Below, piece by piece: positions 24,995-36,991 of a DNA stretch of 64,000 nt (position 1 is its first letter; each line of letters starts with the position of its first letter). The stretch is taken from positions 618,581,800-618,645,799 of the forward strand of contig OZ010791.1 in the NCBI GenBank assembly GCA_963932465.1, written 5' to 3'. A program made the position numbers and the translations under genes. Source of the DNA: Maratus speciosus (lineage: Eukaryota; Arthropoda; Arachnida; Araneae; Salticidae). The notes beneath the pieces were generated by a model. It ran no database searches, was not told where the DNA came from, and saw nothing but the letters and a program-made list of their open reading frames with translations.

Positions 24995-26213
24995 TTTCCA
25001 CGTGATTCTGCATATCGCAGAATTTGTGTCACGATCAACTCGAGTGCGCAGACGATATTTGAAGATAATGCAAAGAGAAGAAGTATGTTTTCGTAAGAGA
25101 TTGATTTGTTCTAAGAAATATTTTGTTCTTAAACTTTTTAAAATAATATTTCTAGAATGAATAGCTAAACACAAATATTCTTTGACTGAATGCTGAAGGA
25201 GATTGCTGATATATTTTTCAGATTAAAAATACAATAGTAATAGTAATAATAGTGATTTTGCATATCACAGAATTTGTGTCACGATCAACTCGAGTTCGCA
25301 GACGATATTTGAAGATAATGCAAAGAGAAGAAGTATGTTTTCGTAAGAGATTGATTTGTTCTAAGAAATATTTTGTTCTTAAACTTTTTAAAATAATATT
25401 TCTAGGATGAATAGCTAAACACAAATATTCTTTGATTGAATGCTGAAGGAGATTGCTGATATATTTTTCAGATTAAAAATACAATAGTAATAGTAATAAT
25501 AGTGATTTTGCATATCACAGAATTTGTGTCACGATCAACTCGAGTGCGCAGACGATATTTGAAGATAATGCAAAGAGAAGAAGTATGTTTTCGTCAGAGA
25601 TTGATTTGTTCTAAGAAATATTTTGTTCTTAAACTTTTTAAAATAATATTTCTAGAATGAATAGCTAAATACAAATATTCTTTGATTGAATGCTGAAGGA
25701 AATTGCTGATATATTTTTCAGATTAAAAATACAATAGTAATAGTAATAATAGTGATTTTGCATATCACAGAATTTGTGTCACGATCAACTCGAGTGCGCA
25801 GACGATATTTGAAGATAATGCAAAGAGAAGGAGTATGTTTTCGTAGGAGATTGATTTGTTCTAAGAAATATTTTGTTCTTAAACTTTTTAAAATAATATT
25901 TCTAGAATGAATAGCTAAAAACAAATATTTTTTGATTGAATGCTGAAGGCGATTGCTGATATATTTTTCAGATTAAAAATACAATAGTAATAGTAATAAT
26001 AGTGATTTTGCATATCACAGAATTTGTGTCACGATCAACTCGAGTGCGCACACGATATTTGAAGATAATGCAAAGAGAAGGCGTATGTTTTCGTAAGAGA
26101 TTGATTTGTTCTAAGAAATATTTTGTTCTTAAACTTTTTAAAATAATATTTCTAGGATGAATAGCTAAACACAAATATTCTTTGATTGAATGCTAAAGTA
26201 GGAGATTGCTGAT
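24995..26213. repeat. 250-bp satellite, five consecutive units
   Basis: The anchor CACGATCAACTCGAG occurs at 25030, 25280, 25530, 25780 and 26030, exactly 250 bp apart, with only a few substitutions per unit. A sixth unit is cut by the 822-bp MITE and resumes at 27039. Each unit happens to keep a ~68-codon open frame on the minus strand; I read this as a by-product of high identity. Confidence 0.96.
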
Positions 26214-26214
26214 A

Positions 26215-27036
26215 CAGTAAACTCTGTCTAAGGCGGAATCGCTCGGGACTGAGAAAATTTTCCGTGGTAGACAATATTCCGGCTTATGCAAAAAAACTGC
26301 CCCCCCCCCCCCCAAAAAAAAAAAAAAAATCCCTTGCCGATGACGTTTTTTCAGTGATTTTCCTGACTCGAAAATCTGTTGAAAACTGAAATACTGAAAG
26401 ATCCTTTGTCTTTATAAATAAATGACGCTTTATAAATAAATAAACGCTATTCAATTTCTTAGTACTGCTATAATATATGCGAATTGGATGTTTACACACA
26501 CAAAAAACAATAAACTTAGAGAATGAGACAGAATGGTATCATGTTGTATTTGAATACAACCTTAAAGTATAATATATTGTACTTTAGAAAATATATATTT
26601 TGATAAATGTGCATTCTACTAGAAATAATAACTTTTAAATGCAATTTTGTATAGGAAAAAACGGCATAAGCAAGAATTCCTTAACAATTAAACAGTTTCT
26701 GTTCTTTTGAATTAATTTTTTCGAAGTGTTACACAATTTAACTAACATGCTCGACATTGAGTATTTGACTTTAAAGTATTTGACATTGAGTATTTGACAG
26801 TTTTAAAGTTTGAGAAACAAAATGCCTTTCATTTTTAAATTATACTTTTTTCCGCCTTATGCAAAATTTTGGTTTCGATGGAACCTTAAAATCCTTTCCG
26901 TTTTCGCGTTAGACAGATTCCGGCTTATGCAGCAGCAATTAATGTTATTTTCTATGGGTTCGCCGGGACTTGAAAATTTTTCCGCGGTAGACAGATTTCC
27001 GGCTTGCACAGAGTCCGCCTTAGACAGAATTTACTG
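26215..27036. mobile_element. 822-bp pogo-like MITE, copy 2, inside the 250-bp satellite
   Basis: Same family and exactly the same length as 19598-20419. TA target duplication at 26213-26214 and 27037-27038. Removing the element and one TA restores CTGATATATTTTTCAG, the sequence found in each intact neighbouring satellite unit. Confidence 0.95.
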
Positions 27037-27038
27037 TA

Positions 27039-27090
27039 TATTTTTCAGATTAAAAATGCAATAGTAATAGTAACAATAGCAATAACAATT
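27039..27090. repeat. Resumed sixth satellite unit, truncated
   Basis: TATTTTTCAGATTAAAAATG and AATAGTAATAGTAACAATAG continue the satellite after the MITE, with more divergence; similarity is lost by about 27090. Confidence 0.8.
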
Positions 27091-27371
27091 ATAACTTACA
27101 CTAAGTGCAAAATTACTTAAAAGATGACACAGTATTTAAAAATGTTAAATTATTTTAATACCTTAGTATACTTTCGACTATAAAACATAGTCTTCTTCGG
27201 AGGAATATAAGAAATACAACAGTTATTGATTGAACGTGAAATTGATTGAGTGTAAGTTTAACTTTAACTTTTAAAGATGAATTAAGCATTTCTATTTATT
27301 TATTTACAATTATAACTTTCGCAATTTCATTTAAACGCCAGAGTGGTTAAACTTACTGTTACTTCAACCTT

Positions 27372-27589
27372 TTAACCCTTTCCGGCACAGGCAATTTTTG
27401 ATGTAAAATGATGAAATGGTTGACTGACACCGGAATTTTAAAACGACTTTTTTAGAAATTAAAAACATGTTACTTTTTAACTGTTCATTGTAAAAGCAAA
27501 ATTTTACTAAAATATTCTTGATGCCGTTCGTAAGTTTGGAATTAAAATTAGGTATACCGACCCGGGCACACTGTGCCGGAAAGGTTTAA
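27372..27589. mobile_element. TTAA-flanked MITE, 218 bp, with good terminal repeats
   Basis: TTAACCCTTTCCGGCACAG at the left and CTGTGCCGGAAAGGTTTAA at the right; 14 of the first 15 bases after TTAA are complementary. Interior AT-rich. Confidence 0.85.
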
Positions 27590-28002
27590 ATTACCTCTTT
27601 AATAATGAATACATATTTTAATACATTATCTTCATATGCACATACAAACAATAGAGAGGGAAGCGAATACCCCCAAAATGTCTCATAAATAAACGGAAAT
27701 AGTCGTTTGACTGGAAATTAGGGCTTATTTCATTTTATGTTTAAAAATAAGCTTAGGGGTCGTCTTCATACTGAAATTGTTCTAAACGCTGAAATTTTCA
27801 ATACAAATAACTAATTTTGACATCTTTATTTGGCTTTTTCAATAAAATTTACCTTAGGACACCAAACGGGAAGTCATTTCATCAGGTAATTTAGTTTTTA
27901 TGAAGAATTAAAGTTTAGAACCCAACTGTTGAATTCATTTGGTAGTCGATGCAAAACACATTGGAATGCGTGTTCGTGTAATTTTTTGAAGCATAACTCA
28001 AG

Positions 28003-28322
28003 AACTACTTGGCGGAATAGGTTGTATTTTTAGATTTGCACGTTTGAAGCTTCTAGAAATCTATTTCTGTTAAAAAATCCATATGTTACAACTTACAGTT
28101 CATATTTTTTTTTCGAAAGTTAATTTACTATTTTTCAAAAATTAATTTTAATATTTATTTTTTTATAATATATATTAATTTTAATGTATATATTTTCGAA
28201 ATAAATTTTCAAAATAAATTGAAAATTGTAACTTATAATTTTTAACAGAAATTGATTTCTAGAAGCCACAAATATTCGAATCCCAAAAACCCGGCCCTTT
28301 CCGCCCGATTGTTTTTGAGTTA
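28003..28322. repeat. Imperfect foldback with ~150-bp arms
   Basis: AACTCAAGAACTACTTGGCG, CTTCTAGAAATC and TTTCTGTTAAAAAAT on the left have complements (GATTTCTAGAAG, TTTTTAACAGAAA, GTTTTTGAGTT) on the right. No target duplication seen. Confidence 0.75.
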
Positions 28323-28477
28323 CTTAAGTTTATGTAAATAATCCGCAATGAAATTTGTTTCGAAACGTTTACGAAGTAAACATTAGGAGTTGCGAACACT
28401 AAACCTTCCAATTCCTAAATTACTGGACATATGACTCCCCATTCACAGGGCGTGTTGCTTAGTACTTTTACGTAATA

Positions 28478-28944
28478 CAGTAGAACCTCGATTAACCGAG
28501 GTTTCTGTTAACCGAGCCGATAACGAAGTCTGTTTTTTGTGTTTGAGCCTTGAAAAAGACCACACTTTTTATTTCACTATCGATGCTATACAGGCCCTTC
28601 TGCCCCCAAAAGCACTCAACTCCCAAGAAACATTGGACCCTGAGAAGTCAACAGCGAACAATGCTTTGTTTCCAGTGGCGCGTGAACTTTCGTAAATTTT
28701 TCAATTTGCTTTTTAAAATTTACTACTAGTAGTTGATTTACTTTTTAAATTTGTTAAGCTGTGAAACATAACTTTACATATATTTATTTTTATCAGTTAA
28801 AAAAACGTTCTATTGTTTTTTATTTTAAGAGATGTTAAATTCGCAAGCACGGCGAGTTTTTATACACAGTTTCTATTAACCGAGATTTCCCGATATCCGA
28901 GGTACTAGCGGTCCCAATTAGCTCGGATAATCGAGGTTGCACTA
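28478..28944. mobile_element. Pogo-like MITE with TTAACCGAG words
   Basis: Left end CAGTAGAACCTCGATTAACC after TA; the right end GGATAATCGAGGTTGCACTA is the decayed complement. ATTAACCGAG, GTTAACCGAG and GCTCGGATAATCGAGG are repeats of the same terminal word, with GGTCCC between two of them. 467 bp. Confidence 0.85.
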
Positions 28945-31034
28945 AACATAATTTTTACGGATGTCTTTTTTAATTCAACGCACGAAAAACTCCCAAACCT
29001 AAACTCAAAATTTTTCGAAGCTCTCCAGTCAAAAGACGTGAATTTCTTCAAATAGCAGAAAAATCTCTCTCAATCACAGGGGTGGTCAGGCAACTTTCTG
29101 CCTGCACTTTTTCCTTCCCTCCACCAAATTTTGTTTTATTTTTCTTTTCAGAGCATAGGAGAGAATCAGTTCGATTTGTTAGTTGCTTCCAAGAAGTTCT
29201 GAAGGAAGCGTAGTCAGTCTATGGATAAATTTCATATTTTTGATGATGGAATGACCGACGGAAGACCCCCTATGGTTCACGGAATAGATCCAATCTTCCT
29301 GCCCAGGAATTCCATTCTTTCCTTTGTACCTTTTGTCGGAATACTGACCAACTTACCTAGTCTTTTTTTTTTTTTTTTTTTGGTGTCGACCATGCACAGA
29401 ATTTCTATGTTCACACCTGAATCAAGGAACATTTGTTATAGATACTGTGCATATAATATATATATTCTTTCTTTCTCCATTCCGATAAATTTCTTATTCA
29501 ATTAAAGGAACAATATTTTAAAAAAATACTGGAGTTTTAGCGTTTTTCCAAAGATTTGTTGTTTTTTTTTTCTAATTTCTAGCTTTTTCGCCAAAGAAAT
29601 TTAGAACTCAGCTTAAACCTTGGTTTAAAAAAAAATAAAAATGTTCAATGAACTTTCCTTACAAAAAATAAAGTACATTTTTATGAAACATCGTGTATCA
29701 TGAAAGTTTTTGCTAGCTTTTACTACAATCTTAAACAAACAAACAAACAAAAAGATTTTTAAAAAAAATGGTCACTTTTTACTTATGATGTACGAAGAAT
29801 TTCGTTCAGAAAAAAGAAAATATTTAAAAAATCGTACAAGAACTTTGTCTACGAAAAATTTCTTTTCCACACACGAAAAAGTAGAGATAACAGAGTTTTC
29901 TAAGAACGTTCGACACTTCCGACGTTGTATTTTTGAAAAAGTTGTAACAACTCGGGCTATAAAAATTTATCGTCGATTCGGCCTTTCCCACACTTTTAAT
30001 ATCTGATGAAGATTTTTTTCCCTCTGTATCGCGTTCCCCCCCTCGCTACAGTCTTTTTTCAATATATTCTTCGCCCCGCTTCCGGAAGTAACCCGCATTA
30101 AACGGGAGAATTGGTTCCGGATCGTACCACTCCGATATGGTGCCCTACCGGAATGATCGGAAACACGGCCATTTGGATTCGAAAGTGGACCGAGGACCAT
30201 AAAATAACGCAGGAGACATGAAATATGCCGATACTCAATCAAGTTTCTTTTATGTTAAAAAGTAACGGTTTTTGAGCAATAAAAAAGTATGAAATATTTT
30301 TATGTCTTGGCATTTTCTGGATTATCTGTCTGGTGGCATTTTTTTCCGATTTCTCAACAGTTAAAATGAATTTTTTAACTGTGAGAAAATATTGAAAACA
30401 GTTTTTCTGTATCAGAGAAAGTCGGAGAAAATGTCGTAAAATTGTAAGAAATGTATCGTCAGAATTCATTCGAGTATTATAGAACCCAGAAGAGGATGTA
30501 CTTGTGACTTATACAAACTACAAACAGACACTTTTAGCTTTTTCGTCGCTGAAGCTAACGGAAATCTAAAAATATGTCATAAAACTATTATGTGAAATAA
30601 GAAAAACTGAAAAAGAGTTTCAGGATGATTGTTGCTTTTGGAATATTTTGTGAAAAAGTAATAAAATCGAATAAATAACTAAATGGAGGTGTGACTGGTT
30701 TCTATTTTGTATAAGGCGTAAATATATATACCGTGTTATTCGAAACAGGGCGGTTATTTTTAAAACCTCTGACAAAAATATACTTCCAAATGCAAAAAGT
30801 ATACGAATCAGGTTTTAGATGTTGAATTTATTTCACAAAAGGCTGCATACATATTAAAATACGATTTTTTTTTTTCAAGCGGCACTCTTTTCCTATAATG
30901 TAATGAAAAATGCATTTTTTTACGACTAAAACTTTTCGAATTATGATACTTTGAATTTTATGAATTTTCAGCGTTTTCTGTCATTAAAAATGAAAAGACG
31001 CGTATTTTAACGTGATAATTTAGGAGCAATGTTT
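28945..31034. other. No gene recognised
   Basis: At 29140-29150 a ttttcttttcag is followed by an open frame with DKFHIFDDGMTDGRPP (29221 on), which could be an exon but has no recognisable domain. 30030-30230 is markedly richer in G+C, with a 91-codon minus frame of no known family. Confidence 0.4.
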
Positions 31035-31771
31035 CCCAGATAGCATGAACATTAGCAGCAGCAAGTTTGATTTTTTTTTTTCCGACATCATCTTGCCGTG
31101 ACAAATTTTAATTGAGAAATTCGCAGCAGATTTCCCGCAAGGTATACCATCCCCCACTTGCATGAGTAGTTTGTTGTGAAACTGATGACAAGACTGTCTT
31201 TAATTCACGAAAGTGACGAAAGCAAAAAATCCCTTTGTTGAGAGAATACACAATCAGGACATACGCAGAAATTGCAGAAATTTTATTCGGTTGGCATCGC
31301 TTTTTCTAAATGCTATACTTATCAAATACCAAAAAAGGTCTCGTTTTGAAAAGAAAAAATATTACCTTAACTTGTTTATGGTGATGAAAACGATGCATGC
31401 ACCTTCTGACGGTGTGTTCGCGTCAATAAACCTGATCACGTCTATGGACCCCACCGAAGGGGTTAAACTTATATAGAGTGACAGTTGTAAACAGGTAGTG
31501 GGTCAAGGAAATGTTACTACTTTGCAGTAAAGTGTGCAGTATTGTTGATTACTTGTTTGCCGTTAATTTGCAATAAATTTGATACAGCATGAATTTAACT
31601 TGCACGACAAGTTAGCTGCAAGTTCAAAGTATGGTGACTTCGGCGTTTGCATTATCTTGCTGTAGTCTTGTTATGAACTTTCAGTATTGTCATGCTGAGC
31701 ATGCTGCAACTTTGCAGGTTTTCAAAGCAAGACTGCTGCAAATTTTCTGCTAATTAAAAATGCTATCTGGG
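31035..31771. mobile_element. Element with CCCAGATAGCAT inverted ends
   Basis: CCCAGATAGCAT at the left and ATGCTATCTGGG at the right, 737 bp. Near the ends GCAGCAGCAAGTTTGA, AGCTGCAAGTTCAAAG and GCTGCAACTTTGCAGG repeat a shared GCAAGTTTGCAGC theme in both orientations. The flanks (TTT/TTA) do not settle the target duplication. Confidence 0.75.
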
Positions 31772-31805
31772 TTACGAATGAATGGGTAATGCATTCATTC
31801 GTAAC
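31771..31805. repeat. Perfect 14-bp-arm hairpin
   Basis: GTTACGAATGAATG and CATTCATTCGTAAC are exact complements around a 7-base loop, directly abutting the CCCAGATAGCAT element. Confidence 0.85.
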
Positions 31806-32329
31806 TATTATTTTAATTTCTCCCTTAAAGTTTATTTTTCTTTAATCTGCATTTCGAACCACATACTATTAAATGCTAACGTTAATCAAGATAAATATTC
31901 GCAAGCTAAAGTTGAACCAATGGAGGTGTTTTATGCAAATTTCTCGTTTGTATTTCAGTACTTTTAAATGATTTTTTTAGGATATCGAGGTCGAAATGTA
32001 ATATTGCATTTTACTTCTTTTTTCTTTCTTTCTGTTCCTGTTTCTTTTTCTTCTTCATGTATTTTATGGTAGTTTTATTCTGAGAACAGTTTCAATTTCG
32101 GAAAAAATTGATTGGTTGGTTCCAAAAGGGAATGTGTTCTCAGAAATAAACTGCGACTAAAATCTAAAAAGTAAAAAGATAACCCGGTTAGATATCGACC
32201 TCAGATATCCTATCCAAAAAGGAAAATAAAAATCGTTTAAAATTATCGAAATGCAATCAAGCAATTTGAAAAGAATGCTGCGGATAGTTTAAGATAGTGT
32301 TTTCGCGTGACTAATGTAGTCCCTTTAGA

Positions 32330-32458
32330 CTAATGTCAGACGGACGTCTTTTTGCACGCTTTTTTCCTTACGTATTATCCTTACACAATGACGCTAGCAT
32401 TGATTAGGGATAATACGTAAGGAAAAAAGCGTGCAAAAAGACGTTCGTCTGACATTAG
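32330..32458. repeat. 51-bp-arm hairpin, one mismatch
   Basis: Arms 32330-32380 and 32408-32458 are complementary at 50 of 51 positions (CTAATGTCAGACG ... CGTCTGACATTAG), around a 27-base loop. It lies between two direct half-copies of the 421-bp palindrome family (32040-32320, 32470-32710). Confidence 0.92.
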
Positions 32459-33131
32459 CCTTATAATCGGCCACGAAAACGCTTTCAATTTCGGAACCAA
32501 CTTACCAATTTTCCACGAAATTGAAAGTGTCCTGAGACTGAAACTGCGAAAAAAAGTAGAAAGATACAATGTTATAGACATCGACCTCAGGAAATAAATC
32601 ATTTAAAAATATTGAGATGTAAACGAGATATTTGTAAAAAAACGTGCCCATTGGTTTAAAGTTAGATTTTTTGTGCCGTCGCGTGACTAGCTTAGTGCGT
32701 AGGCTCTTGGTTTGACCACGTTTTATTCTGATCTATATTTCATTTCTTTGAAAGATTCTGAGGTTGTTTCTCCTTTTTAAAATTTTATCCCGTAAATCGC
32801 AATTTTTTAATGAAAATTTGGCTGTTATTATAAATAAAAATAAGGGAAAAGGAAGGTCACCCTGATATTTTTGAGATACGGCTAAATTGTATATAAGTTA
32901 ACCAACCAACAAACCAACTCTTAAAAGTGTTCAAAGTAGTTCGCTGCAAGTGCAACTCATCGTCTGCGGATATAAAAGAGTTCAAATTTGCATATCCGAC
33001 CAATACTTTTTTTTGTTTGGGATTTTCAGAGTTTGCTTTTTTGTTGTCAATAATCTGCCCTGTCTCAAAAATTTCAGAGTTACCATCGTATTACTTTGTA
33101 CTGTTTAGTAAAAATATAATTTTAAAGCAGA

Positions 33132-33437
33132 TTAACCTTTAACTGATGTTACCGGTCTCACAGACCGGTGCTTTTTTCAATTTTCATATTTTAACTTGCA
33201 AGTTCCAATTTATTTACAAATACTACTGAAATTTTGTTTCGTTTGGAACTTTACTACTATCACCAGAGACTTTTGAATAGGTGAATTTTAATTATAACAC
33301 TCCTGTACAAAAAGTTTAGTGCAAAAACAACATCTTATGAGTTAATCGCGGCTTTTATTCATCTTTCGATAGAGCGGTCTCACAGACCGCTTCACACTAG
33401 TTATGTGACATTTTCTGTGACATCAGTTAAAGGTTAA
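33132..33437. mobile_element. TTAA-flanked MITE with ACCGGTCT hairpin (copy 2)
   Basis: Same family as 21072-21376, opposite orientation, 306 bp, with exact TTAA on both sides. The hairpin CCGGTCTCACAGACCGG is near the left end. Confidence 0.9.
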
Positions 33438-34211
33438 GCTTTATATTTTATAATATGAGTTTCCAGACATTAGGAAAATGAATGCTTTGATACCGTCACG
33501 AAAAATATCAGAAATTCCTTTTACTGCAGTAAGGCTCACGCTGTTGGAAAAATGATTTTACAGGTTTAGCGACTTGTTTGAAGCTAATAAATATGCGTAA
33601 TAGAAATTAATTCTGTTTTCAAATGCCTACAGATAAGTATCAAAAGTAATTATATAGAACGAAACGGAAACTGAAACGAATTTCCGTAATCTTATCTTCC
33701 TGTATTCGGCCGAAAACGAAAATGCCCCAATTTTTTTTAAAAATTAATACATACATAAATGTACATAAATATTAATTAATTATACGTGTGTCCCAAGTTG
33801 GCTCTCTGTGCCACTGACCAAAACTTTTTATTTTAAATAAAATGTAATTAATTCATCAACGACGCAAAATGGTTTTGTTATTATACAAATTTCCTCCAAT
33901 CAAAAAACGTTTTACGGACACATACTTCGATTTATCTTTTATAATGGTCTTTTGTTTACCAGAACTTTCGTAAAGAGTATTCGATGCACTTCTGGGGTTT
34001 CAAACTAAAATATTTCTATTGTAAGAATTTGCTTTGTTTCATTTTTCTTTATATATTTTAAAGTAAACTTTGATATACCTTTCATGAAGGAAATGCGTAA
34101 ATTCTTTGCTTCAACTGTGCATGCTACAAGAAAAAACACTGTCACACTAAACTCAATCATGAGCTCGAATTAAAGAAATGCAATTTCTATGGACAATGAG
34201 AAAGTTTTATA

Positions 34212-34886
34212 GAATAGACTCCCTCAAATCCGCACAGCTTGGGACCAGAGGTTGTGTGGATTTTAGAATTTTGCGGATTTCTGGTCATTGCTTTGTTTGC
34301 ATTTTTTAAACAGTAATTTGGATGTAATAATGCAATCAAAGTTATAATGAACGCTTGCAATATAGTAAAATATTAAAATAATTAAATATTGTAATAAACT
34401 AAAATTACAAAAAGTAAGATAATTTAAAAATGATTAAAGATTTCAAGTAAATAATTAATAATGTATTATTAAATATGCATAATAAAGATGAGATGCATTT
34501 TCCTTGAATTATTCAATGAAACTTTCATCATAAAGGTACCCTATTAATTCACGTCAAAATAATAATGTAAGGAAGTTTTATTTCAGGTTTATCCAGTCTT
34601 AATAACCAAAAAAAGCTTGATTAATACATCAATATATTTGGTAAAAAGATTGTAATTACTAGTGATATCAGCAATATCTTGATTTTTTTTTTTTTTTTTT
34701 TTTAGAAATAAATTTGTACTTCCTTCATGAAAAACCACAAGTTCAGTCATATTAACGAGAATTAGATATTTAAATACGCACGGAATGATATAAAACTGAA
34801 AAATTCTGTAATTTGGCCCCTACATCTGAACTGAAAGTTTCATTGTTTACATGTGCGATGATGTACGGATTTGAGGGAGTCTACTG
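34212..34886. mobile_element. Pogo-like MITE with TGCGGATTT words
   Basis: Right end GGATTTGAGGGAGTCTACTG followed by TA; the left end TAGACTCCCTCAAATCC has lost its first bases. Inside, GTGTGGATTTTAG and TGCGGATTTCTGG repeat the terminal word, with GGGACC between. Two partial copies lie at 41678 and 61690. Confidence 0.87.
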
Positions 34887-35668
34887 TACTGTTAAGTCTG
34901 CAGGTTTTAATGAGCACGTGAAAAAGAGAGTCTTCAAAATTTAGTCATATGTGCATTGCTTGTTTTATAATTTGCCATCACGTCTTGAGTCAGTGCATGA
35001 CTGATAATTGTAAGAAGTAGTAGAAGTTCTAGTAGTAGTAGTAGAAGTTCATAACAATAAATAAAGAGTGTCTCATTTGAGCCCATACAGTTCAAATCAT
35101 TGAGTCATGTTGAAAATTCCCGAAGGAAGAAACAGGATTTTTAGTATACAGATATTTCGGTCCGACCGAATTTTTGGCAACATTTTCGCCGAAAACCGAA
35201 ACACAGATTTTGGGCCGAAAACAAAAACGAAACGGTTTATCTCCAATCAAAAGCTTCAGGAAAAAATGTGTCTAGAATGACCCCGCTGGACTTTCCGGTC
35301 ATCTCTGCGCTACTAATACTCGATTCCATGGCAGCAATATTTATCCTTTATACTCTGTCACAATTAGTAGGGGATTTTCCCTATAAAATCGGTTGCAAAA
35401 TGGTTTATAGGAAGATTAATACTAAAATCAAATTAAATATAACGTATTGCAATTTCGCAGTAAAATGAAACTATGTTAACCAAGGAGATATATTTTCATC
35501 TTATGTTGACCATAAAATTAATATATAGCAAATTAAAACCTTATACTAATATATTAATTTCAAATGTCAAAAGGTGTAAATTAAAACTTTAAAACCAATA
35601 AAAATACTTTTATTTACACTGTTGACATGTTTCACCCCGAGTAATCTTCAAAACAAGTAAATAAAGCT

Positions 35669-35812
35669 ATTTCAAATGAAAATCAAATTTCAAATAAATT
35701 GCTTAAAAGGCGCACAGGCCAACATAGTGGAAAAGCTTCCATGAAAGATTTCACTATGTTGACTTTTGCGCCTTTTAAGCAATTAATTTGAAATTTTATT
35801 TTCATTTGAAAT
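35669..35812. repeat. Inverted repeat with ~60-bp arms
   Basis: ATTTCAAATGAAAAT, AATTGCTTAAAAGGCGC and AACATAGTG on the left, with complements CACTATGTT, GCGCCTTTTAAGCAATT and ATTTTCATTTGAAAT on the right; 12-base spacer. Confidence 0.9.
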
Positions 35813-36737
35813 ATTGCATGCAAGGCGAATGTTTCCATCTCTGGAAAAATGTTCATGTATTAATAAATAAAGGTATTCTAAATTTGCACGGTCTATGACA
35901 CGCCATCATTCAGCTTTCCACGTATTCCTTCAAATTAGCACGTTATTTTCTATTTTACTTGGATGTTTATTTTATTTTTATTTTCATAATTATTGTGTAG
36001 CTCGAGTCCTATTTGGGGTAAGTGAAATGATGCTGCATCGGTACATATTGATTTTTTTGCGCGTCACAATCTCTGTGGTCTCTCTTATAATGAATGGATA
36101 GTATAGACTGGTGGGGGAAATTATTTTAATTTCATTGACATTTATTTGGATTGTACCTTTGGATACACCTTTTAGCATTTGAAATTAACATAAAATTAAT
36201 ATCAAGTTAAAATTGGTTAAAAGATACGTTGGGTCAGAATGTTCTCAGGATTATGTTTTAATTTCTCTATGATAAACTCTGATTCTCTGGCTAATGGAAT
36301 ATGGAGTATTTGTTTTTCTTTAGATTTTCGAATATCTCTTCATTTAGAATATAAAATTTGCAATTTGTTTCAACATCAGAGAGAGAGAAAGCTCAAATAG
36401 TGTTTGTCTATTACACACGGTTTCCGACAAGAATAGATTCGGTTCTTGACGCGTTCATGTTTTGGCAATAAAGGTTTATTTTAAGTCGTTTATTTTTGTT
36501 TATTTTTTTTTTTTAACTTTCTGCCACCATTTTTTTTTTACTCTAAAATTTACTTACTTTAGAATTGCCGCTTCTTTTCGATCGGTAGACGTGAATGGTT
36601 ATAAAAAAAACACATACACAATACAATGGTCGTCCTCCCGAGGAAAAAAAGGGGAAAATGCCAATAAATGCGGCACCGAAGTGAAGTGAAAGGGAGCACG
36701 AGGGGAGGCCATTCAAGACCCTTTGCTCTATTTGCGC

Positions 36738-36930
36738 AGAAAAGAAGAAACTACCTGCTTCGTTGATTTCGTATAAACACGAAGGTTCCGTTCCCAGACA
36801 CAGTTTTATATAAATCAGGTTAACATTAGGTGCTCCTTTTTTGGCCGGCATGGTTCATGATGGCCCGCCGATTCGATTCCCCCGTCTCCCCCCCTCCCGC
36901 TTTAATGTGAATTAGCCGAGTTATTATTAT
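36738..36930. repeat. Segment shared with 40445-40615
   Basis: AAACTACCTGCTTCG, CAGACACAGTTTTATA and AACATTAGGTGCTC occur in the same order at 40445-40615. Foldback A follows this segment and foldback B precedes its partner, so the neighbourhood was probably duplicated. Confidence 0.8.
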
Positions 36931-36991
36931 TTTTTTTTTTTGTTGTTGTTGTCAGAATGCCCCATGCACGGCAATATTTGCAAGACACTAT

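Noticed and set aside
24965..26174. A row of near-identical ~68-codon minus-strand open frames that could be read as a small multigene family
   Set aside because: They repeat every exactly 250 bp with the satellite unit, have no promoter, splice or domain signal, and one unit (25530) has no comparable frame. They are a by-product of repeat identity.
29221..29505. Candidate exon starting after a ttttcttttcag acceptor
   Set aside because: There is no domain, no clear donor and a long T tract in mid-frame. Kept only as a remark in the gap entry.
36543..36851. 102-codon minus frame
   Set aside because: It covers a segment duplicated at 40445, where the frame is not preserved, and no domain is recognisable.
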